Below, piece by piece: positions 17,641-26,850 of a DNA stretch of 43,727 nt (position 1 is its first letter; each line of letters begins with the position of its first letter). Below the pieces are notes generated by a model. That model searched no databases, was not told the origin of the DNA, and was given only the letters and a program-made list of their open reading frames with translations. The stretch spans positions 1 through 43,727 of the forward strand of contig CANJMO010000016.1 in the NCBI GenBank assembly GCA_947475845.1, read 5' to 3'. A program made the position numbers and the translations under genes. Origin of the DNA: Caulobacteraceae bacterium (GTDB lineage: Bacteria; Pseudomonadota; Alphaproteobacteria; Caulobacterales; Caulobacteraceae).

Positions 17641-18114
17641 ATGAAGTTTGGTAATTGGGGTAAGGTTGCGGTTGTGGCGCTTGGCGTCGCTGCTCTCAGC
17701 TCCACGGTGTCCGCTCAGGACAAAGAAACCCTGGTCAAGAATCGGGTCGACTTCATGAAGGCCGCTGCGGCCGACAACAAGGCGATCGGCGACTATGCCA
17801 AGGGCATGGCGACTAAGGAACAAGCGACCAAGGCCATCAACGACCTGGTCGAACGCTCCACCAAGATCGTGGCCCTGTTCCCGGCCGGCACTAGCTCGGC
17901 CGACATGCCGGGCAAGAGCAACGCCAAGCCGGACATCTGGACCGACCACGCGAAGTTCGTCGGCATCGCCGCCGCTCTGCATGACGCCGCGGTGAAGGAA
18001 GCCGAAGTGATCAAGACGGGCACCCCGGAAGAAGTCGGCACGGCTCAAGCCGCGCTCGGCCGCACCGGCTGCGGTGGCTGCCACGGTCCGTTCCGGGAAA
18101 AGCTCCCCGGCTAA
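17641..18114 (+). CDS. Periplasmic class II (c'-type) cytochrome c
   Basis: A 157-residue protein with a cleavable signal peptide (MKFGNWGKVAVVALGVAALSSTVSAQ). A four-helix-bundle-like sequence follows, with the single heme site CGGCH at residues 144-148, near the C terminus as in cytochrome c'/c-556. NRVDFMKAAA near the mature N terminus provides the R-x-x-x-M pattern seen at the heme face. Such proteins bind gases or shuttle electrons in the periplasm. It is preceded by GGAGGA and overlaps the next cytochrome gene by one base, so the two should be co-translated and work together. Confidence 0.9.
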   Translation: MKFGNWGKVAVVALGVAALSSTVSAQDKETLVKNRVDFMKAAAADNKAIGDYAKGMATKEQATKAINDLVERSTKIVALFPAGTSSADMPGKSNAKPDIWTDHAKFVGIAAALHDAAVKEAEVIKTGTPEEVGTAQAALGRTGCGGCHGPFREKLPG

Positions 18115-19043
18115 TGATGACACGACGTTCGTTCCCGGCGCTGAAGCTCAGCGCAACTTCGCTGGGAGCGCTCGTCGGCGTTCTCTGTCTCGCCGGTGCC
18201 ACGGCTGCTCACGCAGCCGGGCCCGGCAACGCAGCCCGCGGCGCGGTGATCTTCGCCGCGGGTGATTGCGTAGGTTGTCATACCGATTTGAAGGCCAAGA
18301 CCGCCCCATTGTCGGGCGGCGCGCCGATGCCGACCGATTTCGGCGTCTTCTACGCTCCGAACATCACCTCCGATAAGGTTCATGGGCTTGGCGCCTGGAC
18401 CGAAGCCGAGTTCAAGCGCGCAATGCGCGAGGGCAAGGGCAAGGGCGGCGAGTTCCTCTATCCCGTATTCCCCTATCCGGCATTCAGCGGCATGTCCGAC
18501 CAGGACATCAGCGACCTGTGGGCCTTCATGAAGACGGTCCCGGCCTCGAACCGCGCCAGCAAGGCGCACGAGACCAAGTTCCCGTTCGGCATGCGTCCGC
18601 TGCTGATCGGCTGGCGCGTGATGTTCTTCCACAAGGGGCCCCTGGCTCCGGTGGCGGGCAAGAGCGCCGAATGGAACCGTGGCCGTTATCTTGCCGAGGC
18701 CGTCGCCCACTGCGGCGAATGCCACTCGCCGCGCAACAAGCTCGGCGGCATCGACGAGAAGAACGCCTACGCCGGCAACCCGGCGGGCCCGGACAACCAG
18801 AACGCCCCGAACATCACCCAGCACAAGGACGGTATCGGGTCCTGGAGCGTGGGCGAGATCGAGGAGATCCTCAACAGCGGCGGTAAGCCCGACGGCGACT
18901 ATATCGGCGGGGGCATGGGCCTAGTGGTCGAAGGCACCGCCAAGCTCTCCGCGGCTGACCGCAAGGCGATCGCGGTCTACGTCAAGAGCCTGGAGGCCAG
19001 GGCCTCGACACCCAAGCCCGCCGCGGCCGCCAAGAAGGGCTGA
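18114..19043 (+). CDS. Di-heme c-type cytochrome
   Basis: A 309-residue exported cytochrome with a signal peptide to about residue 35 and two heme-binding sites, CVGCH (52-56) and CGECH (200-204). Each lies in its own class I cytochrome c domain; candidate axial methionines follow each (for example FSGMSDQDI). The arrangement is like the cytochrome subunits of membrane-bound alcohol, aldehyde or gluconate dehydrogenases, but no dehydrogenase gene is adjacent. The partner here is the c'-type cytochrome upstream, whose stop overlaps its start (TAATG). An electron-transfer pair is the likely role. A strong terminator follows. Confidence 0.9.
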   Translation: MMTRRSFPALKLSATSLGALVGVLCLAGATAAHAAGPGNAARGAVIFAAGDCVGCHTDLKAKTAPLSGGAPMPTDFGVFYAPNITSDKVHGLGAWTEAEFKRAMREGKGKGGEFLYPVFPYPAFSGMSDQDISDLWAFMKTVPASNRASKAHETKFPFGMRPLLIGWRVMFFHKGPLAPVAGKSAEWNRGRYLAEAVAHCGECHSPRNKLGGIDEKNAYAGNPAGPDNQNAPNITQHKDGIGSWSVGEIEEILNSGGKPDGDYIGGGMGLVVEGTAKLSAADRKAIAVYVKSLEARASTPKPAAAAKKG

Positions 19044-19066
19044 GCCCTCTGAAGTTCGCGAAGATC

Positions 19067-19097
19067 AGGCCGGGGCTCGCGCTCCGGCCTTTTTCTT
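19067..19097. terminator. Rho-independent terminator between convergent genes
   Basis: A ten-base stem pairs AGGCCGGGGC with GCTCCGGCCT (one G-U) around the tetraloop TCGC and is followed by TTTTCTTT. It sits 23 bases after the di-heme cytochrome stop. It faces the end of the minus-strand cyclophilin gene, though the T-run supports termination mainly on the plus strand. Confidence 0.88.
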
Positions 19098-19103
19098 TGA
19101 GCG

Positions 19104-19994
19104 TTACTTTGTCCGTGCTTTGCGCAGCGGCGGCAGGATGGTGCAGACGTCCACCGCTCCAGCGGGATGGATGAAGAAGTCGTCCTTGCGATTGGCCTTG
19201 AGGTCCGACCAGGCCTTGAAGCTGGGGCTGGCAGTTTTCATCACCTCGAAATAGGGCCGGTCTGGGCCAGTCAACTCGGACGCCAGACGCACCCGCCGGA
19301 TCGAGATGAACTGCGCCGGCTTGGTGTACATGCCCAGTTCGCCTTCGCCGCGCGGGAAGGAGGCGAGGATGTCCATGCCCTCCAGCACCCGGCCGACCAG
19401 GGCGATGTTGCGGTCCAGCGCGCGCGGCGCGTGGCCGATCACCGCGTAGAGTTCGCCGCCGGTCCCGGTGTCGGGGGAAAGATCGCGGCCGACGCCGACC
19501 ATACCGTAGCAGTGGGTCATCCAGGCGCGGCCGTCGGCGGACGCCATCGGCCAGGGTCCGGCGAACCCGGTCTGCTCGGCGTAGGTGTCCTTCCAGGGCA
19601 GGATGTAGGGCTTCAAGCCTTCGGCGGCGCGGTCGTATTCGGCGGGCGGGCGCTCGGCCACGCCTTTCGGCAAAGCCTTCTTGCCGCTGGGGTCGCCCCA
19701 CTGGGTGACGTAGTCGTCCTGCACCCGCTCGATGAACAACCCGTCGTACCACTGGGCGCGGGCCAGAGCGCGGATATTGGCCGCATGCGCCGGGGCGAAC
19801 TCGGGTGACAACTGAATGACGATGCGGCCGCCCTTGAACAGGTCGATGATCAGCAGGTCGTCGGGATCCACCGCCTGGAAATCGGCGGAGGGCGCGCGAG
19901 CGATGATGGCGCCGGGCGTGAGCGGACGCACCGGCTGGGCGAGGGCGGAGGTGGCCACGAGGGTGGCGGCGAGGGCAAAAAGGGTGCGTTTCAT
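19104..19994 (-). CDS. Periplasmic cyclophilin-type peptidyl-prolyl isomerase
   Basis: A 296-residue exported protein: signal peptide MKRTLFALAATLVATSALAQ, then a cyclophilin-like domain. LLIIDLFKGGRIVIQLSPEFAPAHAANIRALAR and QWYDGLFIERVQDDYVTQWGDP match the usual start of the fold. A long insert follows, and IALVGRVLEGMDIL with a C-terminal tail completes it. Several residues of the canonical active site (FHRV...FMIQGGD) are altered here to IERV...YVTQWGD, so catalytic activity may be reduced. It probably helps fold periplasmic or outer-membrane proteins. It converges on the cytochrome genes and lies just downstream of recG on the same strand (33-base gap). Confidence 0.85.
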   Translation of the reverse strand: MKRTLFALAATLVATSALAQPVRPLTPGAIIARAPSADFQAVDPDDLLIIDLFKGGRIVIQLSPEFAPAHAANIRALARAQWYDGLFIERVQDDYVTQWGDPSGKKALPKGVAERPPAEYDRAAEGLKPYILPWKDTYAEQTGFAGPWPMASADGRAWMTHCYGMVGVGRDLSPDTGTGGELYAVIGHAPRALDRNIALVGRVLEGMDILASFPRGEGELGMYTKPAQFISIRRVRLASELTGPDRPYFEVMKTASPSFKAWSDLKANRKDDFFIHPAGAVDVCTILPPLRKARTK

Positions 19995-20027
19995 GGCTTG
20001 AGCCTGCCATGGCGGAAGGGGCCGCGC

Positions 20028-22097
20028 CTACCCCACGTCCGGCCCCTCCGGTTTCCAGTCGAACAGTGCCCTTAGCGCCTGGATCGCCTGGCCGCGCGGG
20101 CTCTTGAACTGCGGATCGCGGGACAGAACTAGGCGCGCGTCGTCTGCCGCCGTAGCGATCAGGTCGCGGTGCGCCACGGGGTCGGCGAGTTTGTAGGCGG
20201 GGAAGCCGCTCTGTTTCAGGCCGAGGGGGTCGCCGCCGCCGCGTAGTTCGAGGTCTTTTTCGGCGATCAGGAAGCCGTCGTCGGTCTTTCTGAGGATATC
20301 GATGCGGGCTTCGGCAGTCTTGCCCAGCGGCAGGTCGTAGAGCAGGACGCAGGCGCTTTCGCGCGAGCCGCGGCCGACGCGGCCTCTGAGCTGGTGAAGT
20401 TGGGCCAGCCCAAAGCGCTCGGCCTGTTCGATGACCATGATGGTGGCGTTGGGCACGTTGACGCCGACCTCGACGACTGTGGTGGCCACCAGCACCGCCA
20501 GGTCGCCTTCGACGAACCGAGCCATCATCGCGTCCTTCTCGGCGTTGGGCAGCTGGCCATGGATCAGGCCGACCTTGTCGCCGAACATGGCCTTGAGCGA
20601 GGCGGCGCGGTGCTCGGCGGCGACCAGGTCGCTGTCCTCGCTCTCGGCCACCAGGGGACAGATCCAGAAGGCCTGGGCGCCGCTGTCGACGGCCGACTTC
20701 AGGCGCGCGACGATCTCCGGCAGGCGCGGCATGGGCACGGCGCGGGTGGCGACGGGGGTGCGGCCGGGGGGTTTTTCGTCCAGGCGAGAGACGTCGAGGT
20801 CGCCGTAGACCGTCAGTTCGAGGGTACGCGGGATCGGGGTGGCGGACATGGCCAGCAGGTGCGCGGCCTCGCCCTTGTCCTGCAGCCTCCGGCGGTCGGC
20901 GACGCCGAAGCGGTGCTGCTCGTCGATCACGGAGAAGGCCAGATCACGGTATGAGACATCGTCCTGGAACAGTGCGTGGGTGCCGACCGCCACCGCCGTC
21001 TCGCCCGAGGCCAGGCCACGCAGCTTCTCGGCGCGCAGGGCGCCCTTGTCGCGGCCGGTCAGCAGGACGACGTTGACGCCCTGGGACTGCAGGGGCGCGG
21101 CCAGGGTTTCGAAGTGCTGGCGAGCGAGGATTTCGGTTGGGGCCATCAGCACCGACTGGCGCCCGGCGGCAGCGACATCGGCCATGGCCAGCATGGCGAC
21201 CACGGTCTTACCCGAGCCGACATCGCCCTGCAGCAGGCGGGACATGCGCTCGCCGCTCATGATGTCGCCGCGGATTTCCGCCAGGGAGCGTATCTGGGCG
21301 CCGGTCAGGCTGAAGGGCAGGGCGGCTTCGGCTTCGCGCGAGATATCGCTGGCGGGGATGGCGGCGGCGGGCTGGGCTTTGCGACTGGATTTGCGTTCGG
21401 CCATGGCCAGCTGGTGGGCGAACAACTCGTCATAGGCCAGGCGGCGGCGGAATACCGACTGGGGCATCAGGTCGGCTTCGGAGCGCGGCGAGTGCAGGGC
21501 GGCCAGGGCCTCGCGCCAGTGGGGGAACTTCTCGCGGGCGGCGAAGGCGGGGTCGAGCCAGTCGGGCAATTCCGGCGCCCGTTCCAGGGCTTCAAGCACC
21601 AGCTTGCGCACGATGCGCGAAGTGACGCCTGCCGTGGCCGGATAGACCGGCTCGACCTCGGGGATGTCGGCGGCCCGTTCGGGCGCGACCATGTAGTCGG
21701 GGTGGGCGATCTGCAGCTCGGCGCCGCGCCGCTCGGCCTTGCCGCTGACGATACGGTCCGAGCCGACCGGATGCTGGCGCAGCAGGTGCGGGCCACCGCC
21801 CTTGAAGAAGGTCAGGAACAGGAAGCCCGTCGGATCGATGGCGCGGATGCGGTAGGGCGCGGGCGGGCGGTGCGGCGGCAGGTGGGCGTCGATGCGCACG
21901 GTGAAGGTCTGCACCTCGCCGTCGCGCGCCGTGGCCGCGTCGGCGGCGGTGCGGACGATGACGCCCTGCGGGGCCAGGAACAGCAGGTCGCGCGCCAGCG
22001 GCCCGGCCAATTTCTCGACCAGGGGCAGGATCTTCGGCCCCACGCCCTTCAGCGATGAGACCGGCGCGAACAGGGGAAACAGAATCTGCGGGCGCAT
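20028..22097 (-). CDS. recG: ATP-dependent DNA helicase RecG
   Basis: RecG regresses stalled replication forks and migrates branched DNA. The 689-residue product begins MRPQILFPLFAPVSSLKGVGPK, the standard RecG wedge-domain start. An OB-fold wedge (~60-180) is followed by the two helicase lobes, with Walker A LQGDVGSGKTVVAML, Walker B DEQHRFG, SATPIPRTL and the QLRGRVGRG motif VI. The longer open frame reaching 22481 reads antisense through sdhE, so the ATG at 22097 is the start. It is divergent from sdhE across 78 bases, and mfd, the other translocase of this family, lies just beyond. Confidence 0.95.
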   Translation of the reverse strand: MRPQILFPLFAPVSSLKGVGPKILPLVEKLAGPLARDLLFLAPQGVIVRTAADAATARDGEVQTFTVRIDAHLPPHRPPAPYRIRAIDPTGFLFLTFFKGGGPHLLRQHPVGSDRIVSGKAERRGAELQIAHPDYMVAPERAADIPEVEPVYPATAGVTSRIVRKLVLEALERAPELPDWLDPAFAAREKFPHWREALAALHSPRSEADLMPQSVFRRRLAYDELFAHQLAMAERKSSRKAQPAAAIPASDISREAEAALPFSLTGAQIRSLAEIRGDIMSGERMSRLLQGDVGSGKTVVAMLAMADVAAAGRQSVLMAPTEILARQHFETLAAPLQSQGVNVVLLTGRDKGALRAEKLRGLASGETAVAVGTHALFQDDVSYRDLAFSVIDEQHRFGVADRRRLQDKGEAAHLLAMSATPIPRTLELTVYGDLDVSRLDEKPPGRTPVATRAVPMPRLPEIVARLKSAVDSGAQAFWICPLVAESEDSDLVAAEHRAASLKAMFGDKVGLIHGQLPNAEKDAMMARFVEGDLAVLVATTVVEVGVNVPNATIMVIEQAERFGLAQLHQLRGRVGRGSRESACVLLYDLPLGKTAEARIDILRKTDDGFLIAEKDLELRGGGDPLGLKQSGFPAYKLADPVAHRDLIATAADDARLVLSRDPQFKSPRGQAIQALRALFDWKPEGPDVG

Positions 22098-22175
22098 GGG
22101 CGCGACTGTAGCCGCAAATCCTGCGCCGGGTAGCGCTGGCATCAGGGCTCGCGGCCCTCTATATCGACGCCTCCC

Positions 22176-22460
22176 ATGGACGACATCCGCCTCAAGAAAC
22201 TGCTCTACAGGGCTTCGCACCGCGGCTTCCGCGAGGCGGACATCATCGTGGGCGGTTTCGCCGAGGCGCATCTTCATCAGCTGTCGCCAGCTCAGTTGGA
22301 CGAGTTCGAGCTGCTGATCGACCAGGAAGACCAGTACCTCTACGCCTGGATCATCGGCCGCGAGCCGACGCCCGAGCAATTCGAGTGCGAAGTGATTGAC
22401 CTGATCCGCTCGTTCCGCTTTTTCGCCCACACGACCATCGGCGCCGATCGCGGCGCCTAG
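22176..22460 (+). CDS. sdhE: Succinate dehydrogenase assembly factor SdhE
   Basis: A 94-residue member of the SdhE/SDHAF2 (formerly DUF339) family, which promotes covalent attachment of FAD to the succinate dehydrogenase flavoprotein. The start MDDIRLKKLLYRASHRGFREADIIVGGFA contains the conserved RGxxE motif (RGFRE), followed by DQEDQYLYAWIIGRE. Length is normal. It is followed by mfd after 12 bases and is divergent from recG, an arrangement common in alphaproteobacteria. Confidence 0.95.
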   Translation: MDDIRLKKLLYRASHRGFREADIIVGGFAEAHLHQLSPAQLDEFELLIDQEDQYLYAWIIGREPTPEQFECEVIDLIRSFRFFAHTTIGADRGA

Positions 22461-22472
22461 GAACAGCGATCC

Positions 22473-25400
22473 GTGTCCCAAGCTTCCGATCTGAAACGCA
22501 TCGCCAGTGCGCCCGGCCGGCTGGACCTGGTCGGGGCGCCGGAGGGCTATGACGCCCTGGTGATGGCCGATGTGCTGCGCGCGCGCGGCGGGCTCAACGC
22601 GTTCATCGCGCGGGATACGGCGAGGGCGGCGGCGATCGCGGATTCGCTGAGGTTCTTCGCCGACGACATCGATATCATCCGCTTCCCGTCGTGGGACTGC
22701 CTGCCCTACGACCGCATCGGCCCGTCGCCCGGCGTAGCCGCCGAGCAGATGGCGGCGCTGAGCAAACTGGCCCTCAACCCCACGCCGAAAAAGACCACCC
22801 TGCTGGTGGCGACCGCGCCGGCCCTGCTACAACGCGTGCCGCCGCGAGAGGCGGTGACCAAGGCCAGCTATCTGGCGCGCACTGGCCAGGACGTGAATAT
22901 CAAGGACCTGGAGCGCTATTTCGCGGTCAACGGCTACCAGCGCGCCTCGACCGTGGCCGAACGCGGCGAGTTCGCCATCCGAGGCGGGGTGATCGACGTG
23001 TTCGCGCCGGGCGCCGAGGAGCCGGTGCGGCTGGACCTGTTCGGCGACACCCTGGAATCGATCCGCGCCTTCGATCCGGAGACGCAGCGCTCGACCAAGC
23101 AATTGAAGTCCATCGACCTGCTGCCGGTATCGGAAGTGCTGATGGACGCGGCGTCGATCGCCCGTTTCCGCACCGGCTACGTCGCCCGCTTCGGCGCGCC
23201 GGGCGACGACGCCCTTTATGCCGCGGTCAGCGAGGGCGCGCGGCGCTCGGGCGTGGAGCACTGGCTGCCGCTGTTCTACGAAAAGCTGGAGACCCTGTTC
23301 GACTATCTGGGCGACAGCGCCCTGATCGCGCTGGATCACCAGGCCACGCAGTCGCGCGACCAGCGGCTGGCGATGATCGAGGACGCGCACGACGCGCGCA
23401 TGGAGACCGGCAAGACCAAGGGCAGCGCCTATAACGCCCTCGATCCCACCGACCTCTACCTGAGCGCCGCGGAATGGGACCGGCGCCTGGCGGCGCATCC
23501 CAACCGGCACTTCACCCCGTTCCAGCGCGAGCAGACCGACGCGGTGATCGACATGGGCGCCAAGATCGGGCGCACCTTCGCTGCCGAGCGGGCGCAGGAC
23601 AGCGTCAACCTGTTCGAATCCGCCGCCGCCCACGCTGAGGCGCTGAGCAAGGCCGGCAAGCGGGTGCTGTTCGCCTCGTGGTCGGAGGGCTCGTCCGAGC
23701 GCCTGGGGGCCATGCTCGGTGATCATGGGCTGAAGCATGTGCCCTATGCCGCCTATTGGCAGGCGGCCAAGGCGGCCGACCCGAAGACCCCGCAGCGGGT
23801 CGTCCTGCCGCTCGACAACGGCTTCGAGACCGACACCCTGGCGGTGATCTCGGAAACCGACCTTCTGGGCGACCGGCTGGCCCGGCCACGCCGCCGCCGC
23901 CGCGCGTCCAACTTTCTGGCCGAGGCCGCGTCCCTGACCGTCGGCGACCTGGTGGTGCACATCGACCACGGCATCGGCCGCTACATGGGGCTGAAGACCC
24001 TGTCGGTGCAGGATGCGCCGCACGACTGCCTGGAGCTGCACTACGGCGGGGAGTCCAAGCTCTACCTGCCGGTGGAAAACATCGACCTTCTAACCCGCTA
24101 CGGTTCGGACGGGGAGGGCGTGCAGCTCGACCGTCTGGGCGGGGCCGCCTGGCAGGCGCGCAAGTCCAAGGCCAAGGAACGCCTGCGCGAGATGGCCGAG
24201 GGCCTGATCAAGATCGCGGCCGCGCGGATGCTGAACGCCTCGCCCTCGGTCGATCCGCCCCAGGGGCTGTTCGACGAGTTCTGCGCGCGCTTCCCCTACG
24301 AAGAGACCGAAGATCAGCTCAACGCCATCGCCGACGTGCTGGGCGACCTCAGCGCCGGCCGTCCGATGGATCGGCTGATCTGCGGCGACGTTGGCTTCGG
24401 CAAGACCGAGGTCGCGCTGCGCGCCGCCTTCGTCATGGCCATGACCGGCCAGCAGGTGGCGATCGTCTGTCCGACGACGCTGCTGGCGCGCCAGCACTAC
24501 AAGACCTTCACCGAGCGCTTCGCCGGATGGCCGATCAAGGTGCGCCAGCTGTCGCGCCTGGTGCCCGCCAAGGACGCCGCCGAGACCCGCGAAGGGCTGG
24601 CCAAGGGCGAGATCGAGATCATCGTCGGCACCCACGCCATCCTCGCCGAACAGGTCAAATTCAAGGACCTGGGCATGGTCATCGTCGACGAGGAGCAGCA
24701 CTTCGGCGTCAAGCATAAGGAGAAGCTGAAGGCGCTGCGCGCCGATGTGCACATGCTGACCCTGACCGCCACGCCGATTCCGCGCACCCTGCAGATGGCG
24801 CTGTCGGGCATCCGCGAGATGTCGATCATCGCCACCCCGCCGGTCGACCGGCTGGCGGTGCGCACCTACGTCATGCCTTACGATCCCGTGGTGGTGCGCG
24901 AAGCCCTGCTGCGCGAGAAGTACCGCGGCGGCCAGGCCTATTATGTCGCCCCGCGCCTGTCGGATCTGCCCAGCCTGGAACAGTTCCTGCGCGAGCAGGT
25001 GCCCGAGGTGAAGTTCGTGGTCGGCCACGGCCAGATGTCGCCGACCCAGTTGGAAGACGTGATGAGCGCCTTCTATGACGGCCAATACGATGTGCTGCTG
25101 TCGACCACGATCGTGGAGTCGGGCCTGGATATCCCAAGCGCCAACACGCTGATCATCCACCGGGCGGACATGTTCGGCCTGAGCCAGCTCTATCAGCTGC
25201 GCGGACGCGTCGGCCGGGCCAAGGCGCGGGCCTATGCCTATCTGACCACGCCGACCGAAAAGACCATCACCCTGTCGGCCGAGAAGCGGCTGAAGGTGCT
25301 GCAGTCGCTGGACAGCCTGGGCGCCGGCTTCCAACTGGCGTCGCACGACCTGGATATCCGCGGCGGCGGCAACCTGTTGGGCGAGGAACAGTCGGGCCAC

Positions 25401-25958
25401 ATCCGCGAGATCGGGGTCGAGCTCTACCAGCAGATGCTGGAGGATGCCGTGGCTGAGCTGCGCGAACTGGGCGGGCCGGAGATCGGAACCGCGCGGGGCT
25501 GGTCGCCGCTGATCAACACCGGAGCCTCGGTGCTGATCCCCGAGGAATATGTGCCGGATCTGAACGTTCGCATGGCGCTCTATCGCCGCCTGTCCGAAGC
25601 CGAACGGCCGGAGGACCGCGAGGCCCTGGCCGCCGAACTGATCGACCGCTTCGGGCCGCTGCCGCCGGAAGCCGACCAACTGCTCAAGGTGGTGGCGATC
25701 AAGGGGCTGTGCCGTCAGGCCAATGTCTCGAAGATCGACGTCGGGCCCAAGGGCGCCGTGGTCACCTTCCGCGAAGACAGGTTCGCCGATCCGATGGGTC
25801 TGGTTGGGCTGGTGCAGAAGAACCAGGCCTTCTGGCGCGTGCGGCCCGACCACAAGGTCGTGGTCAAGGGTGAGTGGGATACCCCCGATCAGCGGCTGGC
25901 CGCCGCCGAACGCATCCTCTCGCAGTTGGCGAAGGTGGCCCTGGCGGCCGCTGCTTAG
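22473..25958 (+). CDS. mfd: Transcription-repair coupling factor Mfd
   Basis: Mfd removes RNA polymerase stalled at DNA lesions and recruits UvrA. The product is 1161 residues, the usual length. Residues ~1-350 are the UvrB-like module (DIDIIRFPSWDCLPYDRI near 70). The CarD-like RNA-polymerase interaction domain is near 490-560 (VGDLVVHIDHGIGRYMGL). The RecG-like translocase follows, with Walker A CGDVGFGKTEVALRAAF near 640, DEEQHFG near 740, TATPIPRTLQMA and QLRGRVGRAKARAYAYL. The TRCF C-terminal domain closes it. A GTG start at 22473 gives MSQASDLKRIASAPGRLDL. It is coupled to sdhE, and its stop overlaps the stop of the opposing MipA gene by four bases. Confidence 0.96.
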   Translation: MSQASDLKRIASAPGRLDLVGAPEGYDALVMADVLRARGGLNAFIARDTARAAAIADSLRFFADDIDIIRFPSWDCLPYDRIGPSPGVAAEQMAALSKLALNPTPKKTTLLVATAPALLQRVPPREAVTKASYLARTGQDVNIKDLERYFAVNGYQRASTVAERGEFAIRGGVIDVFAPGAEEPVRLDLFGDTLESIRAFDPETQRSTKQLKSIDLLPVSEVLMDAASIARFRTGYVARFGAPGDDALYAAVSEGARRSGVEHWLPLFYEKLETLFDYLGDSALIALDHQATQSRDQRLAMIEDAHDARMETGKTKGSAYNALDPTDLYLSAAEWDRRLAAHPNRHFTPFQREQTDAVIDMGAKIGRTFAAERAQDSVNLFESAAAHAEALSKAGKRVLFASWSEGSSERLGAMLGDHGLKHVPYAAYWQAAKAADPKTPQRVVLPLDNGFETDTLAVISETDLLGDRLARPRRRRRASNFLAEAASLTVGDLVVHIDHGIGRYMGLKTLSVQDAPHDCLELHYGGESKLYLPVENIDLLTRYGSDGEGVQLDRLGGAAWQARKSKAKERLREMAEGLIKIAAARMLNASPSVDPPQGLFDEFCARFPYEETEDQLNAIADVLGDLSAGRPMDRLICGDVGFGKTEVALRAAFVMAMTGQQVAIVCPTTLLARQHYKTFTERFAGWPIKVRQLSRLVPAKDAAETREGLAKGEIEIIVGTHAILAEQVKFKDLGMVIVDEEQHFGVKHKEKLKALRADVHMLTLTATPIPRTLQMALSGIREMSIIATPPVDRLAVRTYVMPYDPVVVREALLREKYRGGQAYYVAPRLSDLPSLEQFLREQVPEVKFVVGHGQMSPTQLEDVMSAFYDGQYDVLLSTTIVESGLDIPSANTLIIHRADMFGLSQLYQLRGRVGRAKARAYAYLTTPTEKTITLSAEKRLKVLQSLDSLGAGFQLASHDLDIRGGGNLLGEEQSGHIREIGVELYQQMLEDAVAELRELGGPEIGTARGWSPLINTGASVLIPEEYVPDLNVRMALYRRLSEAERPEDREALAAELIDRFGPLPPEADQLLKVVAIKGLCRQANVSKIDVGPKGAVVTFREDRFADPMGLVGLVQKNQAFWRVRPDHKVVVKGEWDTPDQRLAAAERILSQLAKVALAAAA

Positions 25959-26743
25959 TCGGACAGAGCGAACCGAAGGCCCACGCCGGCCGAAAGCTGA
26001 TCGGCGGAGCCAAGCTGCTTGACCAGAGGGCTATTGGCGTCGTCGCCGAGCAGGCGGTGGTAGGTCATGTCGGCCGTCAGGCGCCAGCGCGGGCGCAGCT
26101 TATATTCGACATTGGCTTCCACCCCGGCGAAGTGTGAGCCGGCGCGGGCGCGATAGGGGTTGGCGATCAACGGGCTGGCCAAGGCTTCGCCCGGGGTCAC
26201 GCCGAAATAGGTTCCGTTGAAGCGGTCGTCGCCCCAGCTGTAGCGGGGGCCTGCCGCGATCATCCATTTGCCGGGGTGGGCGACGAAGTCGGCACCGGTG
26301 TTGACCAGCAGGCCGCTCTGGGCTGTCAGGCCCTTCAACGCTTCGACGTGCAGCCGCATGAAACTGGTCGGCCAGATGTTGACGAACCCGCCGCCCTGTA
26401 GCGACCAGCCGATGTTGCGCATGCCCACCAGGGTTTCGCTGTTGCCGCGGTCCTCGCGGATCGAGGCGGCCGCGCCGAAGGAGATGTGCTTGGTGTTGAC
26501 GATGGCGAAGCTGGCCGCATCGTCGGGCGCGGCATAGTCGTCGAACTGCCAGGGCCGGCTGATGGCCAGATTACCGCCGGGGAAGACCGAATACTTCTTG
26601 CCGCCCTCGTAGGTCGGCGCGGCTTCAGCCCGGATGGTGGCGTTGAGATGGTAGCCCCAGATGGTGAGGGGTTCGGCATTAGCCGCGCCGGCGCCCGCCA
26701 AGACAACCAGACCGCCCGCAGCCGCCGTCAAAATGGATTTCAC
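25955..26743 (-). CDS. MipA/OmpV family outer-membrane protein (copy 1)
   Basis: A 262-residue outer-membrane beta-barrel protein: signal peptide MKSILTAAAGGLVVLAGAGAANA, then alternating hydrophobic/polar strands. The family marks are RAEAAPTYEGGKKYSVFPGGNL, GPRYSWGDDRFNGTYFGVTPGEALAS and the end YHRLLGDDANSPLVKQLG..QLSAGVGLRFAL, with a C-terminal strand suited to BAM recognition. MipA was described as a scaffold for murein synthesis enzymes, but many OmpV-like members are simply small-solute or adhesion barrels. It is a tandem paralogue of the next gene, which shares YFGVTP.EAL, LLGDDANSPLV and NIGWSL-type segments. Confidence 0.88.
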   Translation of the reverse strand: MKSILTAAAGGLVVLAGAGAANAEPLTIWGYHLNATIRAEAAPTYEGGKKYSVFPGGNLAISRPWQFDDYAAPDDAASFAIVNTKHISFGAAASIREDRGNSETLVGMRNIGWSLQGGGFVNIWPTSFMRLHVEALKGLTAQSGLLVNTGADFVAHPGKWMIAAGPRYSWGDDRFNGTYFGVTPGEALASPLIANPYRARAGSHFAGVEANVEYKLRPRWRLTADMTYHRLLGDDANSPLVKQLGSADQLSAGVGLRFALSD

Positions 26744-26850
26744 TGTACTCTCCCCTAAGGTTCCAGGGGCTAACGCACAGCGCTTCCGCGGGATGCGCGG
26801 TCGAGGCCGCCGCCGGCTCGCCGCGCCAATTCTGCATCACCCCGCCGCGC